Source of the DNA: Schauerella aestuarii
Lineage (GTDB): Bacteria > Pseudomonadota > Gammaproteobacteria > Burkholderiales > Burkholderiaceae_B
NCBI RefSeq assembly: GCF_009866805.1
Contig: NZ_SIZW01000040.1
Span: forward strand, 248,001-312,000
Direction of reading: 5' to 3'
Length of the DNA stretch: 64,000 nucleotides
The translations under genes and the position numbers were made by a program. The notes under the pieces are model-generated. The model worked only from the letters and a program-made list of their open reading frames with translations, did not search any database and had not been told where the DNA came from. Below, in pieces: positions 1-8,815 of this stretch; the first letter of the stretch is position 1; the number at the start of each line of letters is the position of its first letter.

Positions 1-633
1 ATTCATGCCGCGCCAGCCGGCCCAGTAAGAGAGCGGCGCGCCGGCGATGATGATGGGTCCGAACAGCTCGGGCCGCATGGCCGCCGTCATCATGATCTGC
101 CACCCGGCCTGGCAATTACCCACCACGACCGGCTTGCCTTCGGCTTCCGGATGCAGGCCGATGATTTCTTCCAGGAAGCGCGCTTCGGCCAGCATCACGT
201 CTTCGACGGTTTGCGTGGGCGTGGGCGACGGCAGGAAGGTGGCGAAGTAGCAAGGATGTCCGGCACGAACCGCGACGCCGATTTCGCTTTCGGGTTTGAA
301 GCCGCCGATGCCGGGGCCGTGCCCGGCACGCGGGTCGACGACCAGAAACGGGCGCTTGGCCGGATCGACCTTGACGCCGTCTGTCGGTGGAATGCGCAGC
401 AGGCCGTAGTTGACCGGGCGCTCGAGGGTGCGGCCGTCGAGCACCAGCTCGTAAGCCATGCTGAGCACATTGGGCGCTTGCTGGGCCATGTGCTCGTGAT
501 ATTGATTACCGCGCTGGCGCATCACGTCGGCGTACAGGATGCTGCGTTCGACGGCGTCGCGCATGAAAGCGTAGGCGTCTGTCCAGGCAGCGGGCAGGCT
601 GTTGGTCAGCACGTCGGTCGGGCTGGGCGTCAT
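1..633 (-). CDS. DUF3141 / PHA-synthase-like alpha/beta hydrolase, 3-prime truncated by window edge
   Basis: The frame is open from the ATG at 631-633 to the window edge, giving 211 N-terminal residues with no stop. A GGAGGAG-type ribosome site (641-647) precedes the ATG. The protein has the N-terminal helical stretch and alpha/beta-hydrolase core seen in DUF3141 proteins, which are distant relatives of PhaC-type polyhydroxyalkanoate synthases. A GNCQAGW segment lies where PhaC has its lipase-like nucleophile box, so the Cys would be the nucleophile by family analogy. A VVDPRAGHGPGIGGF loop also fits the family. The remainder, including the rest of the catalytic triad, is outside the window. 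Substrate is unknown. The family call is from motif recognition only. Confidence 0.7.
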   Translation of the reverse strand, partial: MTPSPTDVLTNSLPAAWTDAYAFMRDAVERSILYADVMRQRGNQYHEHMAQQAPNVLSMAYELVLDGRTLERPVNYGLLRIPPTDGVKVDPAKRPFLVVDPRAGHGPGIGGFKPESEIGVAVRAGHPCYFATFLPSPTPTQTVEDVMLAEARFLEEIIGLHPEAEGKPVVVGNCQAGWQIMMTAAMRPELFGPIIIAGAPLSYWAGWRGMN

Positions 634-921
634 TGTCGTTCTCCTCCGTGACGCGCTCGCTCGAATCGGCGCGTCGGTCTGTCGACCATTACACCGCAAA
701 GCTTGCTGCGCTGCAACATGCGGGCGACATGACAAATGAAACGGCAGCCACGGCATTGCGCCGTCATCGAACGGACATCTGCAAGCGAGCCAACCCCACA
801 TGGAATGCGCAACGGTTGGCTTTCAAGCATCGCGCCGGCCAGGCTCGGCAGGGGCCGCCCTGCATGCCCGCTAACCCGCAAGCGTGAGCCCTGCGCCGGC
901 GCGATCGATCGGAAACGAAGG

Positions 922-1416
922 CTACGGCGTCAGATATTTCTGCCAGAACTGGGCGTGCCCCATGGCGCTGTCGAGTACGTAGGGTGCGAATCCTGCATTT
1001 TCGTACAGTTTGCGGGCGGGGCCATTGCCTTCGAGCACCTCCAGTGTGACCTTGCAGCAGCCGAGCTCACGCGCCAGGGTCTCGACGCCTGCCATCAGTC
1101 GAGCGCCCACGCCTTGCTTGCGAAACGCGCCATCGACCATGAAATCGTGCACGTTGAGAATCGGCGCACAGGCAAACGACGAAAACGCCTCGATGCAGAT
1201 CGCCAGGCCAGCCGGCACATCGTCCATTCGGGCGATCAACGCATGCGCGTGGGGGCGCTTCGCCAGCTCGGCGGCGAGGTGGGTGCGGGTGTGCTCGGAG
1301 AGCGGCGTGCCGCCGCCCATGGGGTCGCGCGCGTAGGCGTCAAGCAGCGCGACGACCTCGCCGGCATCGCGAGATGAGCGAAAATCTGCGGTATGGATGT
1401 GAAGCACGGATTGCAT
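922..1416 (-). CDS. GNAT family N-acetyltransferase
   Basis: The 164-residue protein has the usual length of a single-domain GNAT enzyme. The acetyl-CoA pyrophosphate-binding motif A is visible as RKQGVG at residues 99-104, followed by a helix and then the NGPARKLYENAGF motif-B region near residues 131-143, which is typical of the fold. These enzymes transfer acetyl from acetyl-CoA to an amine on a small molecule or protein; the acceptor cannot be told from sequence. It is transcribed towards the DUF3141 gene and is separated from it by about 290 bases in which I see nothing recognisable. Upstream lies the divergent cbpA-like gene. Confidence 0.85.
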   Translation of the reverse strand: MQSVLHIHTADFRSSRDAGEVVALLDAYARDPMGGGTPLSEHTRTHLAAELAKRPHAHALIARMDDVPAGLAICIEAFSSFACAPILNVHDFMVDGAFRKQGVGARLMAGVETLARELGCCKVTLEVLEGNGPARKLYENAGFAPYVLDSAMGHAQFWQKYLTP

Positions 1417-1643
1417 CTCCTCGGTGTTACGGTTACCGTTCGAGCCGAATTATGCGCGACCTATGGCGTACCTATGATGTATTGCGTTTCGTGAGCGCGG
1501 CTTCTATCGTGTTTATGCGGTGCTCGGTGCTCTGTGCCCGTGCGCGACAATCGCAGTCTTGAACGTCGCAGGTTGAAAGCAGCGCGATGAGACGCGGATG
1601 AAATATACGGTTTGACCCTTTTGATGCGCTATGGCGCGCAAGT

Positions 1644-3050
1644 ATGGCCCTCAAGAACTACTACGCAAGCTTAGGTTTGAAGCGCAATGCCACTGGCGAC
1701 GATGTTCGCCAGGCATATCGCCGCCTGGCGCGCCGCTACCATCCGGATGTCAGCGCCGAGCTGGACGCCGAGGTGCGCATGCGTGAGATCAACGAGGCGT
1801 ACGGTGTGCTGAGCGATCCCATGCGCCGTCGCGCCTATGACCGCGAGACCTTGGTCGCGACACGGTCGACCCATTTCGGTCCCGGGGCCGCGTGGAATGG
1901 CAGCAGTGGATTCGGCCGCACGCGCCCACGCCCGGCACAACCGGCGCGCAGCCACACCGAAGACGACTTCTTTTCCTCCCTCTTTGCCCGCGCACGGCGT
2001 GCGGCCAGCGGCGAAAGCGCGGCAGCCAGTGCGCGCGCGCGGGCAAGTGCGAATGGAGCGCATGGTGCCGCTGGCTCGAACCGCGCGGGCGGACCGAATG
2101 GCGCCAGTGGCACGACCGGCACCCATGGCGCTCAAGGTTCGAATGGCGCCAATGGTGCGCATCGCACGAATGGCACGAACGGCACGAATGGCACGAATGG
2201 CACGAATGGCACGAACGGCGCGAAAGGCACAAGCGGTACGCATGGCGCTAACGGCGGCTTTGGCGCCAACGGCTCGACGGGCACAAATGGCGCGAATGGG
2301 GCGAGCGGTGCCCATGCCGCGGGTGGTGCGAGTGGCGCTCGTCCCGGCCAGGGGCACGCCGGCGCCGCAAGTGGCGATGGCGCGCGCGGCACCCACAAAG
2401 CTCACGGCACACAAGGCGCAGGCGGCACGTCGAGTGGCGCTGGCGCACGCAGCAGCGCCGGTGCACGTACCGGCAGCAGGATGGGCCGCACACAAGGTGA
2501 GGATCATCATGCCGTCATTGAAATCGACCTGGAAGACGCCATCGGTGGCGCCACCCGCGAAATCAAATTGCGATCGCTCGCGCATGACGCCGGCGTACGA
2601 TCGCCGGCCATGCGCACGTTGAGCATCGATATTCCTGCCGGCGTGCGGGGCGGTCAGCAGATTCGGCTGGCGGGGCAGGGACGCCCGGGACGGCTGGGCG
2701 GCAAGCATGGCGACTTGCTGCTCGAAATTCGCATCAAGCCGCATCGCTATTACCGGATCGAAGAGCGCGATTTGTATGTGACTTTACCGATCACGCCGTC
2801 CGAGGCCGCTTTGGGTGCAATCGTGCTGGCGCCGACGCCGGCGGGCAAAGTCGAAGTCACGATTCCGTCCGGCGCGGTCGCGGGATGCAAATTGCGTCTG
2901 CGCGCGCGTGGCATGCCGGGCGCACCCGCGGGCGATCTTTATCTGGTGCTCAGCATCGTGGCGCCGCCGGCGGTGTCGCCGGAACTGCGCGAGGCCTATG
3001 AAGCACTGGCTCGGGCGCACGCTGGATACAATCCGCGCGGCGCACTTTAA
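1644..3050 (+). CDS. cbpA: CbpA/DnaJ-class J-domain co-chaperone with long collagen-like linker
   Basis: The 468-residue protein starts with a J domain (about residues 5-68) that carries the HPD tripeptide at 33-35, which stimulates DnaK ATPase. The C-terminal third (about 288-460) is the two-barrel peptide-binding region of the CbpA/DnaJ class: EIDLEDAIGG start, YYRIEERDLYV, and a DLYLVLSIVAPP end. There is no zinc-finger domain, as expected for CbpA. CbpA proteins are usually about 300 residues. The excess is a linker at about 137-285 rich in Gly, Ala, Thr, Asn and Ser, with long runs in which every third residue is Gly. CbpA proteins can also bind curved DNA; whether this one does is unknown. 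Its separate promoter region is the 227 bases upstream. Confidence 0.88.
   Translation: MALKNYYASLGLKRNATGDDVRQAYRRLARRYHPDVSAELDAEVRMREINEAYGVLSDPMRRRAYDRETLVATRSTHFGPGAAWNGSSGFGRTRPRPAQPARSHTEDDFFSSLFARARRAASGESAAASARARASANGAHGAAGSNRAGGPNGASGTTGTHGAQGSNGANGAHRTNGTNGTNGTNGTNGTNGAKGTSGTHGANGGFGANGSTGTNGANGASGAHAAGGASGARPGQGHAGAASGDGARGTHKAHGTQGAGGTSSGAGARSSAGARTGSRMGRTQGEDHHAVIEIDLEDAIGGATREIKLRSLAHDAGVRSPAMRTLSIDIPAGVRGGQQIRLAGQGRPGRLGGKHGDLLLEIRIKPHRYYRIEERDLYVTLPITPSEAALGAIVLAPTPAGKVEVTIPSGAVAGCKLRLRARGMPGAPAGDLYLVLSIVAPPAVSPELREAYEALARAHAGYNPRGAL
2169..2222 (+). repeat. 9-bp in-frame tandem repeat inside cbpA-like gene
   Basis: Six consecutive 9-bp units of the form AAYGGCACG encode Asn-Gly-Thr triplets. 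Degenerate copies of the same Gly-X-Y pattern continue on both sides for roughly 350 bases. The unit is a multiple of three, so copy-number change would keep the frame open and only change linker length. Confidence 0.85.
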
Positions 3051-3072
3051 GACGTCGCTCGAAGCGTGATGG

Positions 3073-3105
3073 GCGCAGGCACAAACTCAGGCTCCGAGCC
3101 TGCGC
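3073..3105. terminator. Possible hairpin between convergent cbpA-like and pit genes
   Basis: GCGCAGGC (3073-3080) pairs with GCCTGCGC (3098-3105), and an alternative inner hairpin AGGCTC-C-GAGCCT lies at 3089-3101. It sits in the 101-base gap between two converging genes, a usual terminator place, but no U-tract follows on either strand, so a Rho-independent function is uncertain. Confidence 0.35.
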
Positions 3106-3151
3106 ACCGACGCGAGTCGTGCCGGCCTCGATCCCGCACCGGCGCCCACGC

Positions 3152-4624
3152 CTAACCCGTAAATTGCGTCGCCAACGCGAACAGTCCGGCTGCCAGCAGC
3201 ATCGAGGCGGGTAGCGTCAACACCCACGCCAGCAGGATATTGCGCACCGTATTGCCTTGCAGGCCGGTGCGGTTGGCGATCATGGTGCCCGCTACCCCGG
3301 ACGACAGCACGTGCGTGGTCGACACAGGCAGCGCGAACACATTCGCCAACCCGATCGCGACCACGGCGGTTACCTGCGCGCTCATGCCTTGCGCGTACGT
3401 CATGCCTTGCTTGCCGATTTTCTCGCCCACCGTGAGCACGACGCGGCGCCATCCCACCATCGTGCCGATGCCGAGCGCGAGCGCGACGGCCACGATCACC
3501 CAAAGCGGCGCGTATTCGGTCGTGGCGGCCAGATCCACCCGCAGGCGGCTGAGGTCGGCACGTTCGCGCGCATCCAGCACGTTGAGTGCGCCCACGCGTT
3601 TGGCCGTGTCGTCCAGGCACAGCAGATAGCGCCGCACATCCACCCGCTTGGCGGGGGCAAGATCGTTGTAGTTCGACACACCCTGCAGGTCGCGCACCAA
3701 GGCATTGATCGTGGCGTTGGTGAGGGCCGGATCGCAGCGGAACGCCGGCGGCAGGTCGATGGCCTGCGAGGGGGCGGTGGGGATGAAGTCCGCCAGCGTC
3801 TGCTGGTTGCGCACGTAGAAGTCGCGCAAATGTACCGCCGCGTCTCGGGTGCGGTCGATCTGATAGGTGGTGCTGTGGGTGTCGAGCACGAACTGGGCAG
3901 GCACGATGCCGATCAGCACCAGCATGATGAGGCCGATGCCTTTCTGACCATCGTTTGAGCCGTGCACGAAGCTCACGCCCATGGCCGAGAGCACCAGCAC
4001 CAGACGGTTCCAGAAGGGCGGATGCTTCTTGTTGTCCAGCGCGCGGCGCTGGTCGGGCGTCTTGTGCATTTTGGACGCCGGCCATTTGCGCTTGAGCGCC
4101 AGAAAGATGCCGGCCGCCACCGCAAAGCCTGCAATCGGCGAGGCGACGAGCGAGAGGCCGATATCGATCGCCTTGCCCCAGTTGACGCCACCGGCCAGGG
4201 GGGCATCGGTGAGCAGCGCGTTGGCCAGACCCACACCCAGAATCGACCCGATCAGGGTGTGCGAACTGGAGGCCGGGATGCCGAAGTACCACGTGCCCAG
4301 GTTCCAGGTGATGGCGGCGGCCAGCATGGCGAACACCATGGCCAGGCCTCGTCCCGTGTCCACATTGATCAACAACTCGACCGGCAACAAGTGGACGATG
4401 GCGTATGCCACCCCGACGCCGCCAAGCAAAACGCCGAGAAAATTGAAGATGCCCGAAAACACCACGGCCAGATGCGGCGGCATCGCCTTGGTGTAGATCA
4501 CCGTGGCGACGGCGTTGGCCGTATCGTGAAAACCGTTGATGAATTCAAACGCGAGGACGAATGTGAGCGCGAGCACGAGGCTGGCGCCGACCCAGAAATC
4601 CAGGCCGGAGAACATGTCAAGCAT
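3152..4624 (-). CDS. pitA: Low-affinity inorganic phosphate transporter, PitA type
   Basis: The 490-residue polytopic membrane protein belongs to the PiT family (PF01384), which imports metal-phosphate complexes with protons. The two duplicated signature regions are visible: GFHDTANA at residues 31-38 and SFVHGSNDGQKG at 218-229, each at the head of one half. Hydrophobic segments fill about 10-170 and about 365-490. A long hydrophilic loop (about 240-365) separates the halves, as in E. coli PitA (499 residues). No pit-accessory (PhoU-like) gene lies beside it. The start codon is the first ATG; the next in-frame Met is three codons downstream. Confidence 0.93.
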   Translation of the reverse strand: MLDMFSGLDFWVGASLVLALTFVLAFEFINGFHDTANAVATVIYTKAMPPHLAVVFSGIFNFLGVLLGGVGVAYAIVHLLPVELLINVDTGRGLAMVFAMLAAAITWNLGTWYFGIPASSSHTLIGSILGVGLANALLTDAPLAGGVNWGKAIDIGLSLVASPIAGFAVAAGIFLALKRKWPASKMHKTPDQRRALDNKKHPPFWNRLVLVLSAMGVSFVHGSNDGQKGIGLIMLVLIGIVPAQFVLDTHSTTYQIDRTRDAAVHLRDFYVRNQQTLADFIPTAPSQAIDLPPAFRCDPALTNATINALVRDLQGVSNYNDLAPAKRVDVRRYLLCLDDTAKRVGALNVLDARERADLSRLRVDLAATTEYAPLWVIVAVALALGIGTMVGWRRVVLTVGEKIGKQGMTYAQGMSAQVTAVVAIGLANVFALPVSTTHVLSSGVAGTMIANRTGLQGNTVRNILLAWVLTLPASMLLAAGLFALATQFTG

Positions 4625-4779
4625 GATGGGGACCGTGATGGTCGGGCAATGAAAGGGGGGATTATTGCAGGTTTGTGACGTGTCACGCGAGCGCTCAGGG
4701 GAGGTCGAGGGCGTTAAGCTACAGTCCGGTCGCCGGCGACCAAGGGGTGTTGCCGGCTCACTTCAAGGGAGAATCTTCC

Positions 4780-5409
4780 GTGGCATTCGCATCGGCGCCT
4801 GTGCGCCGCAACGCCGACGATCTGATCGTCGGCCTCGTCTCGATTTCCGATCGTGCCTCGCAAGGCGTCTATGCCGATGAAGGCGTGCCGTCGTTGCGCA
4901 CCTGGCTCGATGGCGCCTTGACGTCGCCCTGGCAAGCCGTCGAGCGCTTGATCGCCGATGACGCGGCCACCATTTCGCGCACGCTCATCGAACTGGTCGA
5001 CGAGCAGGAGTGCGATCTGGTGCTGACGACCGGTGGCACCGGGCCCGCGCGGCGCGATGTCACGCCCGAGGCCACGCTGGCCGTGGCCACGCGCGAGATG
5101 CCGGGTTTCGGCGAGCAAATGCGTCAGATCAGCTTGACGTTCGTGCCGACGGCAATCCTGTCCCGCCAGGTGGCGGTGATTCGCGAAACGGTGGCGCATG
5201 CTGCGCTCATCATCAATCTGCCGGGTCAACCCAAGGCGATTCGCGAAACCCTCGAAGGGTTGAAGGGCGGCGAAGGCATGCGCGCCGTGCCCGGCATTTT
5301 CGCGGCAGTGCCGTACTGCATCGATTTGATCGGCGGCCCGTATGTGGAGACGAACGAGAGCGTCATCGCGGCATTCCGGCCGAAGTCCGCGCGCCGGATC
5401 AAGGATTGA
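4780..5409 (+). CDS. mog: Molybdopterin adenylyltransferase (MogA/MoaB family)
   Basis: The 209-residue protein carries the MPT-binding MogA fold: VGLVSISDRAS near the N-terminus, the TTGGTGPARRDVTPEAT signature in the middle and the INLPGQPKAIRE segment. MogA adenylates molybdopterin before molybdenum insertion in molybdenum-cofactor synthesis. I chose the GTG at 4780 because AAGGGAGA lies 7 bases before it and the family homology begins shortly after. An in-frame ATG at 4675 exists, but its extra 35 residues look like intergenic sequence. No other moa/moe gene is close by. Confidence 0.88.
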   Translation: MAFASAPVRRNADDLIVGLVSISDRASQGVYADEGVPSLRTWLDGALTSPWQAVERLIADDAATISRTLIELVDEQECDLVLTTGGTGPARRDVTPEATLAVATREMPGFGEQMRQISLTFVPTAILSRQVAVIRETVAHAALIINLPGQPKAIRETLEGLKGGEGMRAVPGIFAAVPYCIDLIGGPYVETNESVIAAFRPKSARRIKD

Positions 5410-5472
5410 ATCGCGCGCCGCGACTAGCGGTATAGTCGCACTCTGTTCGAAACGTGAAAACAAGAGTGCGAT

Positions 5473-5814
5473 ATGAAAACCCGTTTGTTGATGACCGTGG
5501 TGGCCCTGGGTGTCTTGGCCGGCTGTGCCAGTAGCGACGATCTGCGCCGCAAGGATCCGGTGTTTTTCACCACGACCCAGAAAACGGCTGCCGAGTACGC
5601 CACGTGTGTCGTGCAATCGTGGCGCGGGTTGGGCGAGACGGTCAATCAGCGCGAGATCCCGAACGGATTCGATATCGCGGCTGACGGCCGTCTGGGCAAT
5701 ATCGACTCGGTGATTCGCGTGCAAACCTACGACAACAAAACGCACGTCAACATGTACTCGCGCATGCCTTATGGCCACCAGGACATGATGCAGTCGGCCA
5801 ATCTCTGCATCTAA
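5473..5814 (+). CDS. Small predicted lipoprotein, function unknown
   Basis: The 113-residue product begins with a type II signal peptide: positively charged MKTR, a hydrophobic stretch, and the lipobox LAGC at residues 15-18, so Cys18 would be lipidated after SPase II cleavage. The mature part is about 95 residues, hydrophilic, with one Cys pair (TCVV and NLCI) that could form a periplasmic disulfide. I do not recognise the family. It is followed by a convergent DUF924 gene 35 bases away. Its promoter probably lies in the 60 bases after mog. Confidence 0.8.
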   Translation: MKTRLLMTVVALGVLAGCASSDDLRRKDPVFFTTTQKTAAEYATCVVQSWRGLGETVNQREIPNGFDIAADGRLGNIDSVIRVQTYDNKTHVNMYSRMPYGHQDMMQSANLCI

Positions 5815-5849
5815 GGCACCCACGGCGGGAGTCCTGCGGGCGCAGCCGC

Positions 5850-6425
5850 TTATCCCGCAAACCCGCCGTCGGCCAGGAACATCGCTTCGTCCGGCGTCGT
5901 GTGACGGCCGAGCACTGCATTCCGATGGGGAAAGCGCCCGAATCGACTGATGATGTCGCGGTGCATCTCGGCCCAGTGCAACGAGTCGGCGTCGGTGTCG
6001 CGCATCAATTCCACACAGCGCGCCTGGTCGGCGGCATCTTCCGAATGCTCCAGCGGCAGATAGAAGAACGGTCGCATTTCGGGGGGGACGCGGCGGTCGG
6101 CCCCGATTTCGATCGCGCCCAGCGCCATTTTGCGGGCCAGCCCGTCGGTGGCAAACATGTGGGCCGTTCCGCGAAACGCATTGCGTGGAAACTGATCCAG
6201 CAGGATCACCAGGGCCAGCGCGCCGATATCGCTCTGCAGCCAGTCATCGCGCAGCCGGGCGGCGGCGGCAAAGTGGGCGGCCATCCCGCGCTGACGAAAC
6301 GCGGTATCGAACGCCTCGTCCTTCACGAACCATTTTTCGCGGCCCGCTTCCTGCCAGAACGCCACCACATCGGCAGGGGTGCGAAAAGGCGGTGCGCCGG
6401 TGGCGTGGGAAGTCGATCTTGGCAT
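5850..6425 (-). CDS. DUF924 family protein
   Basis: The 191-residue, all-helical-looking protein matches the DUF924 family by its ADVVAFWQEAG opening, the LVILLDQFPRNAFRGT core, FYLPLEHSED, and the C-terminal RFGRFPHRNAVLGR block. The family is widespread in proteobacteria with a TPR-like helical fold and no firmly assigned function. The start codon is the first ATG. It converges with the small lipoprotein gene and diverges from the M23 peptidase gene, so it is probably monocistronic. Confidence 0.85.
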   Translation of the reverse strand: MPRSTSHATGAPPFRTPADVVAFWQEAGREKWFVKDEAFDTAFRQRGMAAHFAAAARLRDDWLQSDIGALALVILLDQFPRNAFRGTAHMFATDGLARKMALGAIEIGADRRVPPEMRPFFYLPLEHSEDAADQARCVELMRDTDADSLHWAEMHRDIISRFGRFPHRNAVLGRHTTPDEAMFLADGGFAG

Positions 6426-6532
6426 GGAAACTCCATCAGTCTGGCCGGCGCATGGGCGATCTTTTCTGGAAAGCGCGGCACCGCCATCGGTTATCGTTAC
6501 GCACGATTATCGACCATTAACCTGCCGTATCC

Positions 6533-7384
6533 ATGATGCCTCTGATCCGAACCGCTTTGCTGTGCCTGAGCGCCTTGCTCTGTTTGCCTGTCCACGCCGC
6601 CGACAGCTTTATTTTCCGGCTGTTGAACAAGCCCGTGCCGGGTGGGGTGGCGGTGCTGCCGCTGGAGCGGGGCGGTGAGGCGCCTGCGGTCACGTTCGCC
6701 AATCGGCCGGTGCTCGTGATCGACGATCAGGGCCAATGGACGGCGATCGTGGGCATCCCGCTGACCGTGAAGGCGGGCTCGGAGCAGTCGGCGCTCGTGC
6801 GAGACGCCAAAGGCGTGCAGCGGCGCGTGGCGTTCAAAGTGGATGCCAAGGCCTATCCCGAGCAGCGCATCACCCTCAAGAACAAAGGCCAGGTCAACCT
6901 GAGCCCCGAGAATGAACAGCGGTTCAAGCGCGAGCTGGACGAGCAACTCGCGGCGTATCGCACCTTCTCGCCCACGGCACCGTCAAACGTGAAGTTCGAT
7001 GTGCCGGTACCCGGTCGCCAGTCGAGCCCTTTCGGCGTGCGGCGGTTTTTCAACGGCGAAGAGCGTAACCCGCATTCGGGCCTGGATTTCGCCGCCGGCA
7101 CCGGCACGCCAGTGCAGGCGCCGGCCGACGGCAAGATCATCCTGATCGGCGATTACTTCTTCAATGGCAAAACAGTCTTCATCGATCACGGTCGCGGTTT
7201 GATCACGATGTTCTGCCACCTGTCGGCCATCGATGTCCAAGTTGGCCAGACGGTCAAGCGCGGAGAAGCGGTAGCCAAAGTGGGCGCCACTGGTCGCGCC
7301 ACGGGTCCCCATCTGCACTGGAACGTCAGCCTGAACGACGCGCGCGTCGATCCGGCCATCTTCATCGGCACGTTCAAACCGTAA
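6533..7384 (+). CDS. Periplasmic M23 family metallopeptidase (LytM domain)
   Basis: The 283-residue protein has a Sec signal peptide (about 1-23, ending PVHA-AD), an N-terminal beta domain of the type found before M23 domains (about 24-120), and a LytM catalytic domain. The zinc site is intact: the HSGLD motif at about 181-185 and the HLH motif at about 260-262. Such enzymes cleave peptide cross-links of peptidoglycan, or activate amidases when degenerate; here the ligands are complete, so it should be an active endopeptidase. Two adjacent Met codons (6533, 6536) can serve as start. It stands alone between the DUF924 and lactate-dehydrogenase-like genes. Confidence 0.9.
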   Translation: MMPLIRTALLCLSALLCLPVHAADSFIFRLLNKPVPGGVAVLPLERGGEAPAVTFANRPVLVIDDQGQWTAIVGIPLTVKAGSEQSALVRDAKGVQRRVAFKVDAKAYPEQRITLKNKGQVNLSPENEQRFKRELDEQLAAYRTFSPTAPSNVKFDVPVPGRQSSPFGVRRFFNGEERNPHSGLDFAAGTGTPVQAPADGKIILIGDYFFNGKTVFIDHGRGLITMFCHLSAIDVQVGQTVKRGEAVAKVGATGRATGPHLHWNVSLNDARVDPAIFIGTFKP

Positions 7385-7486
7385 GCATCGTCGTATGATG
7401 TCATTCCGCGTGCGCCCGCATGGTTTGACCATATCGTCCCAGCGCACGGTTCATTCCAGGAGAGCGCGCTGCACGCGCCACACAGC

Positions 7487-8677
7487 ATGACGACACTGCT
7501 CGATCCCACCCTCACCACCGTTGAAGACATGCGCGTTCTGGCCAAGCGCCGAGTGCCCAAGATGTTCTACGACTATGCCGATTCCGGTTCCTGGACCGAA
7601 TCGACATATCGCGCCAATACCGACGATTTCCAGAAGATCAAGCTGCGCCAGCGCGTGGCGGTCAATATGGAAGGGCGCTCGATCCGCACGCAGATGGTCG
7701 GCATCGATGCCGCCATGCCGGTGGCGATCGCACCCACTGGATTGACGGGCATGCAGCACGCCGATGGCGAAATCCTGGCGGCACGTGCCGCCGAGGCCTT
7801 CGGCATCCCTTTTACGCTGTCCACGATGAGCATCTGCTCGATCGAGGACGTGGCAGCCGCGACTACCAAGCCGTTCTGGTTTCAGTTGTATGTGATGCGT
7901 GACCGCGATTATGTCGAACGCTTGATCGACCGCGCGAAGGCCGCCAATTGCTCGGCGCTGATGCTCACGCTCGACCTGCAGATCCTGGGTCAGCGTCACA
8001 AGGACATCAAGAACGGCCTGACTGCGCCGCCGAAGATGACCGTGCGCAACTTGATCGATCTCGCGACCAAACCGGCGTGGTGTTATCACATGCTGCGCAC
8101 GCAGCGCCGCACGTTCGGCAATATCGTCGGACATGCCAAAGGCGTGAGCGATCTCTCGTCGTTGGGCGCCTGGACGGCCGAACAATTCGATCCGCGGTTG
8201 AGCTGGGATGACGTTGAGTGGATCAAGCGCCGCTGGGGCGGCAAGCTCATCCTGAAAGGCATTCTGGATGCCGACGATGCCCGTCTGGCCGCGCAGAGTG
8301 GTGCCGATGCCCTGATCGTGAGCAATCACGGCGGACGTCAGCTCGACGGTGCCGTGTCCTCGATCCAGGCCTTGCCCGCCATCGCAGAAGCGGTGGGATC
8401 GCGCATCGAAGTCTGGATGGATGGCGGTATCCGCTCAGGCCAGGACGTGCTGAAGGCCGTGGCCCTGGGCGCGCGCGGGACGCTGATCGGACGCTCGTTT
8501 CTCTATGGCCTTGGTGCCGGCGGCGAGCGTGGCGTGCGCCAGGTGCTCGAGATGATCGCAAAGGAACTCGATATCACGATGGCATTCTGCGGTCGCAAAA
8601 CGATCGAATCGGTGGATCGCGATATTTTGCTGCCGGGCACCTACCCCACGCCGGCCAGCATGGGCGGTAATCGCTGA
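7487..8677 (+). CDS. lldD: FMN-dependent alpha-hydroxy-acid dehydrogenase (L-lactate dehydrogenase-like)
   Basis: The 396-residue protein has the full TIM-barrel of the LldD/glycolate-oxidase family. The YDYADSGSWTE start, the APTGLTGMQHADGE loop, FWFQLYVMRDR, and the SNHGGRQLDGA motif with the catalytic His at about 281 are all visible, followed by DGGIRSGQDVLKA and GRSFLYGLGAGGE for FMN phosphate binding. The family oxidises L-2-hydroxy acids to 2-oxo acids and passes electrons to quinone or oxygen. L-lactate is likely but not proven as substrate. There is no lactate permease gene nearby. Confidence 0.88.
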   Translation: MTTLLDPTLTTVEDMRVLAKRRVPKMFYDYADSGSWTESTYRANTDDFQKIKLRQRVAVNMEGRSIRTQMVGIDAAMPVAIAPTGLTGMQHADGEILAARAAEAFGIPFTLSTMSICSIEDVAAATTKPFWFQLYVMRDRDYVERLIDRAKAANCSALMLTLDLQILGQRHKDIKNGLTAPPKMTVRNLIDLATKPAWCYHMLRTQRRTFGNIVGHAKGVSDLSSLGAWTAEQFDPRLSWDDVEWIKRRWGGKLILKGILDADDARLAAQSGADALIVSNHGGRQLDGAVSSIQALPAIAEAVGSRIEVWMDGGIRSGQDVLKAVALGARGTLIGRSFLYGLGAGGERGVRQVLEMIAKELDITMAFCGRKTIESVDRDILLPGTYPTPASMGGNR

Positions 8678-8686
8678 CGGCAGACG

Positions 8687-8737
8687 AAAAAATGCCGGTG
8701 GGCATCGATGGACCGGCCATCGAGCGTCTACCGGCAT
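8687..8737 (-). terminator. Rho-independent terminator of infA (minus strand)
   Basis: ATGCCGGT (8692-8699) pairs with ACCGGCAT (8730-8737), with an inner CGATGG/CCATCG stem at 8706-8711 and 8717-8722. On the minus strand the hairpin is followed by six U residues (complement of 8687-8692). It also lies just after lldD on the plus strand. A second perfect hairpin, ACAGGCAG-GAA-CTGCCTGT, is at 8739-8757. Confidence 0.8.
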
Positions 8738-8815
8738 GACAGGCAGGAACTGCCTGTGGTGGGATTCACATGGGAAAAATGCAGACCAGTTGCACTTCTC
8801 CCATGCGACGTCGTA

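Noticed and set aside
1540-1600. Heat-shock (sigma-32) promoter before the J-domain gene (CTTGAA at about 1557)
   Set aside because: The -35-like CTTGAA is present, but no CCCCAT-like -10 lies at 13-15 bases, so support is too weak.
1671-2744. Long antisense frame of 357 codons opposite the cbpA-like gene
   Set aside because: It exists because GC-rich, repetitive coding DNA has few stops on the other strand; composition is Arg/Ala-rich and no motif is seen. The J domain and client-binding domain on the plus strand are unmistakable.
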